Shown piece after piece: positions 1-5,508 of a DNA stretch of 6,841 bases. Origin of the DNA: Bacillota bacterium (GTDB taxonomy: Bacteria; Bacillota_I; Bacilli_A; MOL361; Turicibacteraceae); NCBI GenBank assembly GCA_003486705.1, contig DNGE01000097.1, positions 1-6,841 on the forward strand, written 5' to 3'. Each line of letters starts with the position of its first letter. Within the stretch, counting starts at the first letter, position 1. A model generated the notes under the pieces. The model made no database searches, was not told the DNA's origin, and saw only the letters and a list, made by a program, of their open reading frames with translations. A program made the position numbers and the translations under genes.

Positions 1-239
1 GTGCCTCGATTTTAGCAGGACCAGATATTATTACGCGCGGATTTGTTTACGTTAAAGAATCAGAGGAACTGATTAGTAAAGTGAAACAAATTGCACAAAG
101 TGAACTTCAAACCATACTAGGTGCTCAAGTAACCGAACGTATGGTGCTCAAAAATAAAATTAAACAATCAGTAGAAAAATATGTGTTTAGCCAAACCAAA
201 CGACGCCCAAGTATCTTTCCAATTATTATGGAAGTATAA
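1..239 (+). CDS. RNase J family ribonuclease, C-terminal fragment (5' part outside window)
   Basis: This is the 3' end of a gene that begins upstream of the window. It reads in the frame starting at base 3 and gives 78 residues before a TAA stop. Two stretches are typical of RNase J: AGPDIITRGFVYVKESEEL near the start of the fragment, and the terminal TKRRPSIFPIIMEV. In the family, the SGPDI-x-RGFVYV segment belongs to the C-terminal domain, and the protein ends on a conserved ...P(I/V)IMEV. RNase J is a cytoplasmic metallo-beta-lactamase/beta-CASP enzyme with 5'-3' exonuclease and endonuclease activity in mRNA turnover and rRNA maturation. The catalytic metal site is not in this fragment. 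J1 and J2 cannot be told apart from this tail, so no symbol is given. No clear terminator follows within the next 90 bases, so readthrough towards the hydrolase is possible. Confidence 0.9.
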   Translation, partial: ASILAGPDIITRGFVYVKESEELISKVKQIAQSELQTILGAQVTERMVLKNKIKQSVEKYVFSQTKRRPSIFPIIMEV

Positions 240-296
240 TGTTTAAAAAGACCACATTCTTTCAAAAACAGAACATATAATAATGTAAAATTAAGA

Positions 297-302
297 TATA
301 AT
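297..302 (+). promoter_or_regulatory. Candidate -10 box upstream of the hydrolase
   Basis: There is a perfect TATAAT here, 44 bases before the chosen TTG start. No good -35 hexamer lies 16-18 bases upstream and there is no TG extension. A second TATAAT at 276-281 is equally unsupported. The surrounding 240-330 stretch is extremely AT-rich, so chance matches are likely. Confidence 0.35.
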
Positions 303-307
303 GAAAT

Positions 308-323
308 ATATAAACGTTTACAT
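308..323 (+). promoter_or_regulatory. cre-like (CcpA) operator candidate before the hydrolase
   Basis: The 16 bases ATATAAACGTTTACAT match the Bacillus cre consensus WTGNNARCGNWWWCAW at every position except the third (A instead of G). They contain the perfect 10-bp palindrome TAAACGTTTA at 311-320. The site starts 6 bases after the TATAAT at 297-302, so it would cover the start of transcription. In known CcpA regulons that position gives repression. Recognition is by eye only. Confidence 0.4.
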
Positions 324-330
324 TTAACAG

Positions 331-345
331 AAAGGTGTGAGGGGA
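331..345 (+). promoter_or_regulatory. Ribosome-binding site that selects the TTG start of the hydrolase
   Basis: AAAGGTG at 331-337 sits 8 bases before the TTG at 346. A second purine run, GAGGGG, lies at 339-344. The in-frame GTG at 337 overlaps the AAAGGTG itself and has nothing suitable ahead of it, so it is more likely part of the ribosome-binding site than a start. Confidence 0.6.
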
Positions 346-1095
346 TTGGAACAATTTTTTGAGCTGCCAACAAAACGCGGCATCCTGCGCGGGATGCTGC
401 ATTTACCTAATCATATGGATGCCGATAAAATCGTCATCTTCGTCCATGGATTTACCGGCAATCGGATGGATCATCACTTTATGTTTGTCAAAACAGCCCG
501 TGAATTGAGTCATCGCGGCATCGCCGTCCTGCGATTTGACTTCTTAGGGTCAGGCGAAAGTGATGGAGATTTCGCCGAAATGACGTATCGTCGTGAACTT
601 GAACAAGCGGAGCTTGTGTTAGAAGAAGTATCGACTTGGGAGTGGGTGAGTGAAATTTCACTGCTTGGATTTAGTATGGGTGGCGCTATTGCGGCACAGC
701 TCGCAGGGATGCACCCAACAAAAATTCATAAATTATTATTGTGGGCACCAGCGGGTGAAATGCCGCTGTATGTCAAACAACGATTTAATGATCCGAAAAT
801 CGTTCGGCTTGAAAATGGCAATGTTGACTTAGGTGGTTTTGAACTCGGTCGTGGATTTATTGATGAAATGATGACGCTTGATTTATTTGAAGGGATTAAG
901 CGTTATACGGGATTAGTTAAAATTATCCATGGGACAAAAGATGAAGCCGTCTCGCTGTTAACATCAGTCCGCTATGTCGATACGTATGATCAAGGCGTTG
1001 AATTTATTGAAATTAAAGGGGCGGATCACTGTTTTACCTCTGTTCATTTCACAAAAGAACTCATCTCAGAAACTGTTGTTTACCTGACAAAATAA
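346..1095 (+). CDS. Alpha/beta hydrolase, cinnamoyl/feruloyl-esterase-like serine hydrolase
   Basis: This is a 249-residue cytoplasmic serine hydrolase of the alpha/beta fold, without a signal peptide. The nucleophile elbow is GFSMGG with Ser110. The likely acid is Asp199 in IIHGTKDEAVS, and the histidine is His228 in GADHCFTS. VHGFTGN near residues 33-39 supplies the oxyanion-hole region, and RFDFLGSGES (about 63-72) is the usual loop before the lid. The length and triad spacing resemble lactobacillus cinnamoyl esterases such as Lj0536 (249 aa; Ser106, Asp197, His225), known to cleave hydroxycinnamate esters. The substrate here is inferred, and other acyl esters are possible. The TTG start is preferred because of its ribosome-binding site; the alternative GTG at 337 would add three residues. 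The gene is monocistronic, with a cre-like site ahead and a strong terminator behind. The first half has clearly higher GC than its neighbours. Confidence 0.87.
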   Translation: MEQFFELPTKRGILRGMLHLPNHMDADKIVIFVHGFTGNRMDHHFMFVKTARELSHRGIAVLRFDFLGSGESDGDFAEMTYRRELEQAELVLEEVSTWEWVSEISLLGFSMGGAIAAQLAGMHPTKIHKLLLWAPAGEMPLYVKQRFNDPKIVRLENGNVDLGGFELGRGFIDEMMTLDLFEGIKRYTGLVKIIHGTKDEAVSLLTSVRYVDTYDQGVEFIEIKGADHCFTSVHFTKELISETVVYLTK

Positions 1096-1144
1096 AAGGA
1101 TGTATCCCTGCCTGTAGATGAGTGCAGTGGGATACATCCTTTTT
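1094..1144. terminator. Bidirectional terminator between hydrolase and helicase
   Basis: A perfect 15-bp stem pairs 1094-1108 (AAAAGGATGTATCCC) with 1129-1143, with a 20-base loop between. The right side runs into TTTTT for the plus strand. On the minus strand the stem is followed by TTTTATTTTG, so the same hairpin can terminate the convergent helicase transcript. It starts within the last two bases of the hydrolase stop codon. Confidence 0.88.
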
Positions 1145-1162
1145 ATTTGACTTATATAAAAA

Positions 1163-3337
1163 CTATGCCGTAACTAAAGACAATGTCTCGTTTTGAAGGG
1201 TAATCCTTAAACTAATGCGTTTGTGATTGTCACTGAATTTGATGGTTGCAATTTCACCTTCTAATGCAATGATTTCCCCTTCACCAAACTTTTTATGCAT
1301 GACAGAACTTCCGACTATAAACGGCGTTAAATCAATATCAGATAAGAGACTGTTTTTTAACTGAGAAACCGGGCGACTTAACTTTTTCGTATTTTTTGTA
1401 TCATCCGTTTGCTGCGTTGGGTTTACAATCTCATCAACGACTTGGAAGAAATTTGATGGCGTAAACGCCGTATTGTGCTTAAATCCAACACTCATCATTT
1501 CACAACGTTTGCGAGCTCGTGTCATGGCCACATAAAATAGTCTGGCCTCTTCTTCATATTGCGTTAAATTGCGATTGTGATAGTCATTCAATACATTTTG
1601 TGGCGGCGTGATCCCATTCATACAATCAATCATAAAGACACAGTCGAACTCAAGCCCTTTTGATGCATGAAACGTCATTAAAGAGACCGCATTTTCTTCT
1701 TGTAATCCTTGCTCACTTATTTGCTTTAAGTGCCCTAAACGATGTAAAAAACCACTGATGTCGCTTTCACTTCGCGCAATCATTTTCATCGTCTCAAACA
1801 CCGCCACCCCTTGCGTATAAGCACTTAAATCATCCTCTTTAAAAAACCCTTTTCGATTTAAATAACTACGATAATCAAGCGTTTCTAAAAGATAAGTCAA
1901 ACTTTGAGCCGGCGGCAGGGTTAAGATTTTTGCTAACTTACTAGAAAACTCCTTCACCTTATCACGCTGAAATTTCTTAGCAAACGTAACATGTTTAGTT
2001 AAATACGCCAAATACCCCATCTCCGTTTGCGTCAACGTTTGATTCACCACATTCGACGACAAATACAAGATGCGCGACAAACGCTTAAAGGCATTTTGAT
2101 GACGCGGATGACTAGCTAAATCATAAAAAGCTAAAACATCTAAGACGATTGGGTGTGTGAAAAAAGCAAGTCGTCCTTCACTTAATCTAAAAGGAATACC
2201 AAAACGTTCAAGCACTTCCAATACACTAATAGCAGAAACATTCTGACGATATAAAATAGCAACCGACGAATAATCCTCCATCCCCTGTAACTCGGAAACT
2301 AAATAATCCAATTGCTCTTTTTCAGATTTTAATTCTAAGCAGGCAATCGGTGAGTGGGGCGGATTGTGAGTTAGAATATTTTTTTCATAACGATCCTTAT
2401 TTTGTGTAATAAACGTCGCACTCGTCGAAACAATCTCTTGGCTTGAACGGAAATTTTCACTCATAAAAATAACCTGTCCTTGTTTAAACGTTTCTTTGAA
2501 GTCGAGTAACTGTTTAGGATATGCCCCACGAAAGGCATAAATACTTTGGTCATCATCACCGACTAAGAACAGGTTTTGTTGTTTGTTTAATAAAAGTTTA
2601 ATGAGCTCATACTGAATTTTTGAAGTATCTTGTGCTTCATCTACTTGGATATGTGTATATGTTTGACGATAATAAGCGAGAATCTGCTCATTATTTTTTA
2701 GAATTTGATACCCAAACGTTAATAAGTCATCATAATCTAACAAATACTGACGCTCTTTAAACGTTTCGTATTGTTTATAAATTTGGGTAAAGACGTCTAC
2801 CTCATCTTCAATGTATTGTTTAATTTGTTTTGTATGCGTCGGTTCAATCATTAAATTTTTTAATAAACTAATTTGACTTTTTATTAAGTCGATATCATCG
2901 TCACTCGGGTAATTGTTCGTGATTTCCAAATAAAGTTTACTCAATATTCCCTTTGAGGAATGAGTCGGGTTTTGAGGACTATCAATAAATTGATATTGCA
3001 GCGACATCATGTGTTGATACGTTCTGATAATATGAAACGCAAAACTATGAATCGTTGAGAATTTTACGCTATGAGCAAGCTTAGGAAATAACGCGCCAAA
3101 GCGCTTATTCATATCAGCGGCTGAGGCTTTAGAAAAGGTAAGGGCTAAAATTTGTTTCGGATTAACACCGCCATTCACAATCAAATTAGCCAAACGAATC
3201 ACGGTGATGGTCGTCTTACCACTACCAGGGCAACTGATGACACAAACTGGTCCGTGTAAAGCAGAGACAGCGTTAAGCTGTTGTTCAGTTAACGTGATGT
3301 GGTGTTGTGTTTTTAAATAATTTAATAAGGCATTCAA
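1163..3337 (-). CDS. UvrD/PcrA-like superfamily 1A DNA helicase (ATP-dependent 3'-5')
   Basis: This is a 724-residue SF1A helicase with every motif present; approximate positions use an ATG at 3343 as residue 1. The Q-motif LTEQQLNAV is at 18-26 and Walker A CPGSGKTT at 38-45. Motif Ia LALTFSKASAAD is at 66-77 and motif Ib FSTIHSFAFH at 95-104. LLDYDDLL is at 201-208, the DEAQD box at 235-239 and VGDDDQSIYAFRGA at 261-274. SENFRSSQ is at 295-302, TFHASKGLEFD at 557-567 and EEARLFYVAMTRAR at 598-611. Residues 676-713 (VMHKKFGEGEI...) resemble the Tudor-like RNA-polymerase-binding tail of PcrA/UvrD. The family unwinds DNA 3'-5' in repair and in removal of stalled polymerase or recombinase. DEAQD and GDDDQSIYAFRG, instead of DEYQD and GDSDQSIYRWRG, suggest a paralogue such as the YjcD-like branch, not PcrA itself, so no symbol is given. 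The TTG at 3337 is preferred because GGAGG lies only 2 bases from the ATG at 3343. Confidence 0.92.
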   Translation of the reverse strand: MNALLNYLKTQHHITLTEQQLNAVSALHGPVCVISCPGSGKTTITVIRLANLIVNGGVNPKQILALTFSKASAADMNKRFGALFPKLAHSVKFSTIHSFAFHIIRTYQHMMSLQYQFIDSPQNPTHSSKGILSKLYLEITNNYPSDDDIDLIKSQISLLKNLMIEPTHTKQIKQYIEDEVDVFTQIYKQYETFKERQYLLDYDDLLTFGYQILKNNEQILAYYRQTYTHIQVDEAQDTSKIQYELIKLLLNKQQNLFLVGDDDQSIYAFRGAYPKQLLDFKETFKQGQVIFMSENFRSSQEIVSTSATFITQNKDRYEKNILTHNPPHSPIACLELKSEKEQLDYLVSELQGMEDYSSVAILYRQNVSAISVLEVLERFGIPFRLSEGRLAFFTHPIVLDVLAFYDLASHPRHQNAFKRLSRILYLSSNVVNQTLTQTEMGYLAYLTKHVTFAKKFQRDKVKEFSSKLAKILTLPPAQSLTYLLETLDYRSYLNRKGFFKEDDLSAYTQGVAVFETMKMIARSESDISGFLHRLGHLKQISEQGLQEENAVSLMTFHASKGLEFDCVFMIDCMNGITPPQNVLNDYHNRNLTQYEEEARLFYVAMTRARKRCEMMSVGFKHNTAFTPSNFFQVVDEIVNPTQQTDDTKNTKKLSRPVSQLKNSLLSDIDLTPFIVGSSVMHKKFGEGEIIALEGEIATIKFSDNHKRISLRITLQNETLSLVTA

Positions 3338-3351
3338 CGGCATTCCTCCAA
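3335..3351 (-). promoter_or_regulatory. Ribosome-binding site that selects a TTG start for the helicase
   Basis: On the minus strand GGAGG (3350-3346) is followed by AATGCCG and then TTG at 3337. The gap to the TTG is 8 bases, which is ideal. The gap to the ATG at 3343 is only 2 bases, which is too short for that SD. The two choices differ by two residues. Confidence 0.55.
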
Positions 3352-3377
3352 AGCAATAAACTAAAAATATGTAATCT

Positions 3378-3406
3378 ATTATACTAGACTAACGAAGTTT
3401 TGACTA
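3378..3406 (-). promoter_or_regulatory. Promoter of the helicase gene
   Basis: On the minus strand a -35 TAGTCA (3406-3401, four of six matches to TTGACA) is separated by exactly 17 bases from a perfect -10 TATAAT (3383-3378). The -10 lies about 40 bases before the start codon. This is the best-formed promoter in the window. Confidence 0.7.
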
Positions 3407-3428
3407 ATCATTTTAAAGCTGTTAAAAC
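3400..3428 (+). promoter_or_regulatory. Possible divergent promoter for the zinc-ribbon gene
   Basis: TTGACT at 3400-3405 (five of six matches) is followed after 17 bases by TAAAAC (four of six) at 3423-3428. The -35 occupies the same bases as the helicase -35 on the other strand. A competing -10, TATACT at 3464-3469, has no -35 and would give a leader of only about 14 bases. Confidence 0.35.
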
Positions 3429-3490
3429 ACCCAAAATGAAGTCCACTGCCAAATCTTCTTTCATATACTAATAAAGAAAGGAGGGATAAC

Positions 3491-3871
3491 ATGCCGTTTA
3501 TGGATGATCTTTCAAAAAATGTGAATGCCTTAGCTCAAACCACCAAAAAGAAATCGGGAGAAATTCTTGAGCTGACAAAATTAAATATTGAACTGAATAC
3601 TGCAAAAGTAGACTTAAGTGATTTATACGAACGTATTGGTGTTATCGTCTATGCGAATCGCATTAAAAACATTCAAGAGTCACCTGAAATTCTCGAACTA
3701 TTAAAGTTAATTGACGTGCAACTAACTAAAATAAAAGGAATTGAAAAGCAAATGGATGCCGTGAAAAATGTTCGCACCTGTGAACATTGCAAACGTGTCA
3801 TCAGTCCAGATGTAAAGTACTGCCCTTATTGCAATGCCCCTCAATCAGATAATGTGAATTGGGTTTTATAG
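3491..3871 (+). CDS. Small coiled-coil protein with C-terminal zinc ribbon
   Basis: This is a 126-residue soluble protein. Residues 1-95 are charged and predicted helical, with heptad-like leucine/isoleucine spacing (for example ELTKLNIELNTAKVDLSDLY at 27-46), suggesting a coiled coil. The C-terminus holds a four-cysteine zinc ribbon: CEHC (Cys97, Cys100) and CPYC (Cys111, Cys114), CX2C-X10-CX2C. The arrangement, including the MPFMDDLSK start and a LYERIGVIVY segment, resembles the many uncharacterised Firmicute 'zinc ribbon domain-containing' proteins, whose function is unknown. AAAGGAGG at 3477-3484 lies 6 bases before the ATG and fixes the start; the in-frame ATG at 3500 is less well placed. 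The gene is divergent from the helicase and has its own terminator, so it is probably monocistronic. DNA, RNA or protein binding cannot be decided from the sequence. Confidence 0.85.
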   Translation: MPFMDDLSKNVNALAQTTKKKSGEILELTKLNIELNTAKVDLSDLYERIGVIVYANRIKNIQESPEILELLKLIDVQLTKIKGIEKQMDAVKNVRTCEHCKRVISPDVKYCPYCNAPQSDNVNWVL

Positions 3872-3938
3872 AAGATAGTTATGCTTATTCTTAATCTAAG
3901 GAATAATAGAAATCGAACATAAATAAGGATGACAACCT

Positions 3939-3970
3939 AAAGAGGTGTTAAATAAAGAACATCTCTTTTT
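3939..3970 (+). terminator. Rho-independent terminator after the zinc-ribbon gene
   Basis: AAAGAGGTGTT (3939-3949) pairs with AACATCTCTTT (3958-3968) across 11 positions with one G-U pair. The loop is 8 bases and a TTTTT run ends at 3970. It stands 67 bases after the stop codon. A weaker AT hairpin (TTATTC...GAATAA, 3885-3906) lies between. Confidence 0.8.
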
Positions 3971-4024
3971 ATGTGGAAACGTTATTTTTTAGGACTAAGC
4001 ATGGTAATTTTACTTAATACTATT

Positions 4025-4030
4025 TATAAT
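4025..4030 (+). promoter_or_regulatory. Candidate -10 box of dcuC
   Basis: A perfect TATAAT lies 42 bases before the chosen dcuC start and downstream of the preceding terminator, where a promoter is needed. The hexamer 17 bases upstream (TGGTAA) is a poor -35, so activation by a regulator is possible. Confidence 0.45.
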
Positions 4031-4062
4031 GACAAAGTGAATAAATTTGATTAAGTGAAATT

Positions 4063-4072
4063 AGGTGAGATT
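4063..4072 (+). promoter_or_regulatory. Ribosome-binding site that selects the ATG start of dcuC
   Basis: AGGTGAG at 4063-4069 precedes the ATG at 4073 with good spacing when aligned to the 16S tail (AGGAGGTGA). The longer in-frame GTG at 4055 is preceded only by AATTTGATTAA and has no SD. Confidence 0.7.
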
Positions 4073-5428
4073 ATGTTGGAATTATTTTTGACTATCATTG
4101 TGGTAGCGGGAGCAGTCATGCTCATTAAACGCAAACACGATCCAAAAGTCATCATGTTTTTATCAGGAATTTTATTAATGTTCATGGCCATCCTATTAGG
4201 GAAATCATTATTATCAGTTGATGAGACAACAGGTATTGCCATTTTTGATGTTTTTAAAGTGAGCACAAACGTTTTTTATAAACAATTAACAGGTGCAAGT
4301 TTTATACTCATGCTGCTGTTTGGGTATACAGCGTATATGAATGAAATCAAAGCGACTGACGTCACGATTGATTTATTGTCAAAGCCCCTTAAAAAAGCAA
4401 AATCGCCAACGGCGATTCTACTAGGACTCTTTATCATTGGAAATTTATTATGCATTATCATTCCGAGTGCTTCTAGCTTATCAGTACTAATGATGTCAAC
4501 ATTGTTTCCCGTGTTTGTAAGAGCAGGCATTTCTCCAATGGCTGTCATTGCGATCATTGCAACGTCGGCAACCATCGCACCGACCCCTCTAGGAGCGGAT
4601 AACATTGTAGCAGCGCAATCGTTAGGAATCAGTGTAACGGACTATGTGTTTAACTATCATGCCAAAATATCAATTCCTGCCTTATTTGCCATGGGATTAG
4701 CTCATATTGTTTGGAGTCGATATTTAGATAAAAAAGAAGGTTTGTTAAAAGTTGAAAAGCTGTCTGAAACAGAAACCGTTTCAAGTGATCAACGCCCAAT
4801 TATTTATGGCGTTCTGCCATTATTGCCATTATTGTTTATGGTTTACTTTGGTGTATTTAATAAAGAAGCAAGTGTTGGGATTACAGAAGTGACGTTTTTC
4901 GCTTTAGTCATCGCTGTTATGTTTGAGGTAATACGAACACAATCATTAAATCAGATTTCAAAAAATCTTACTGTGTTTTTTGAAGGGATGGGACGTGGTT
5001 TCACATCGGTTGTTGCCCAAGTCGTATCTGCAATGATTTTTGTTGAGGGACTAAAGCTAATCGGTGTTATTACGTTATTAAGTGATTATGTCAGTACCAT
5101 TGAAGGTGCCGGGGTCTTACTTGTGTTTGTCTTTTGTGCTTTAGCTATTGGGATTGGGCTTCTAAGTGGAAGCGGGTTAGCGACGTTTTATGCCTTTGTT
5201 GAAATTATGCCAAACTTTGCAATGGCAGCCAATATTTCGCCAATTCTATTAGCAATTCCGATGCAGTTTGTTTCACACTTTGTAAAAAGTGTGTCACCTG
5301 TGTCGCCAACTGTCATTATTACGTCATCAATGAGTGGTGTGACACCGTTTAAAGTTATAAAACGTACGATTGTCCCAGTTTTAGTGGCAACGATTGTTAC
5401 GCTGGTTTTAAGTTTTATTTTATTGTAA
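4073..5428 (+). CDS. dcuC: DcuC-family anaerobic C4-dicarboxylate transporter
   Basis: This is a 451-residue integral membrane carrier, close to the 461 residues of E. coli DcuC, with about 10-12 hydrophobic segments. Recalled similarities to DcuC run along the whole protein, in matching order: LMLLFGYTAYMNEIKATD (about 79-96), the SATIAPTPLGADN segment (165-177), a SRYLDKKEG loop (215-223), SGSGLATFYAFVE (365-377), SPILLAIPM (389-397) and KSVSPVSPTVI (405-415). DcuC carriers exchange or export fumarate, succinate, malate or aspartate under anaerobic conditions; in E. coli DcuC mainly exports succinate during fermentation. Succinate or another C4 acid is therefore the likely substrate, but related carriers in this superfamily move other compounds. 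The ATG at 4073 is chosen by its ribosome-binding site and gives MLELF, like the DcuC N-terminus. No terminator follows, so the next gene may be co-transcribed. Confidence 0.88.
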   Translation: MLELFLTIIVVAGAVMLIKRKHDPKVIMFLSGILLMFMAILLGKSLLSVDETTGIAIFDVFKVSTNVFYKQLTGASFILMLLFGYTAYMNEIKATDVTIDLLSKPLKKAKSPTAILLGLFIIGNLLCIIIPSASSLSVLMMSTLFPVFVRAGISPMAVIAIIATSATIAPTPLGADNIVAAQSLGISVTDYVFNYHAKISIPALFAMGLAHIVWSRYLDKKEGLLKVEKLSETETVSSDQRPIIYGVLPLLPLLFMVYFGVFNKEASVGITEVTFFALVIAVMFEVIRTQSLNQISKNLTVFFEGMGRGFTSVVAQVVSAMIFVEGLKLIGVITLLSDYVSTIEGAGVLLVFVFCALAIGIGLLSGSGLATFYAFVEIMPNFAMAANISPILLAIPMQFVSHFVKSVSPVSPTVIITSSMSGVTPFKVIKRTIVPVLVATIVTLVLSFILL

Positions 5429-5439
5429 TCCTTTATTGG

Positions 5440-5489
5440 TTACGTTTAAAATTCATGCTCATATAATGCATTATCCACGTTAAACGTAA
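5440..5489. repeat. Inverted repeat around a -10 box: operator or RNA-hairpin candidate
   Basis: TTACGTTTAA (5440-5449) and TTAAACGTAA (5480-5489) are exact 10-base inverted copies, 40 bp centre to centre with a 30-base spacer. Inside lies a smaller inverted pair, ATGC (5455-5458) and GCAT (5468-5471), around the TATAAT at 5462-5467. There is no U-run afterwards, so it is not a terminator. It fits a two-site operator or a leader hairpin ahead of the next gene. Confidence 0.5.
5462..5467 (+). promoter_or_regulatory. Candidate -10 box for the membrane-protein gene
   Basis: A perfect TATAAT lies 41 bases before the ATG, at the centre of the inverted repeat. The hexamer at 16-base spacing, TTACGT (5440-5445), is a weak -35 and belongs to the left repeat arm. 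Confidence 0.4.
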
Positions 5490-5496
5490 TCTGATA

Positions 5497-5503
5497 GGGG
5501 GGG
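5497..5503 (+). promoter_or_regulatory. Seven-G Shine-Dalgarno tract
   Basis: AGGGGGGGA replaces the usual GGAGG, with 5 bases between the last G and the ATG at 5509. It supports this start. It is also a homopolymer whose length could slip. Confidence 0.6.
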
Positions 5504-5508
5504 ATAAA

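Noticed and set aside
246..262. AAAGA/TCTTT hairpin after the RNase J stop
   Set aside because: The stem is only 5 A/T-rich pairs with no U-run, too weak for a terminator.
125..373. Minus-strand 82-codon reading frame at the left end
   Set aside because: It lies opposite the RNase J tail and the AT-rich leader; its hydrophobic composition arises from AT-rich DNA.
2483..2775. Two more TTTAAACGTTTC sequences resembling the cre-like palindrome
   Set aside because: Both lie inside the helicase gene and encode the same tripeptide (TFK in KETFKQG and YETFKER); codon coincidence explains them.
3971..4054. A 27-codon reading frame (ATG at 3971, hydrophobic MWKRYFLGLSMVILLNTIYN start) ending just before dcuC
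   Set aside because: There is no Shine-Dalgarno sequence; the ATG follows directly on the terminator's U-run. It is probably chance in AT-rich DNA.
4055..4072. Longer dcuC reading frame from a GTG at 4055
   Set aside because: No ribosome-binding site precedes it, while AGGTGAG is well placed for the ATG at 4073, which also matches the DcuC N-terminus.
4051..4605. Minus-strand reading frames at 4051-4266 and 4276-4605
   Set aside because: They are shadows opposite the dcuC gene, with no ribosome-binding sites or recognisable domains.
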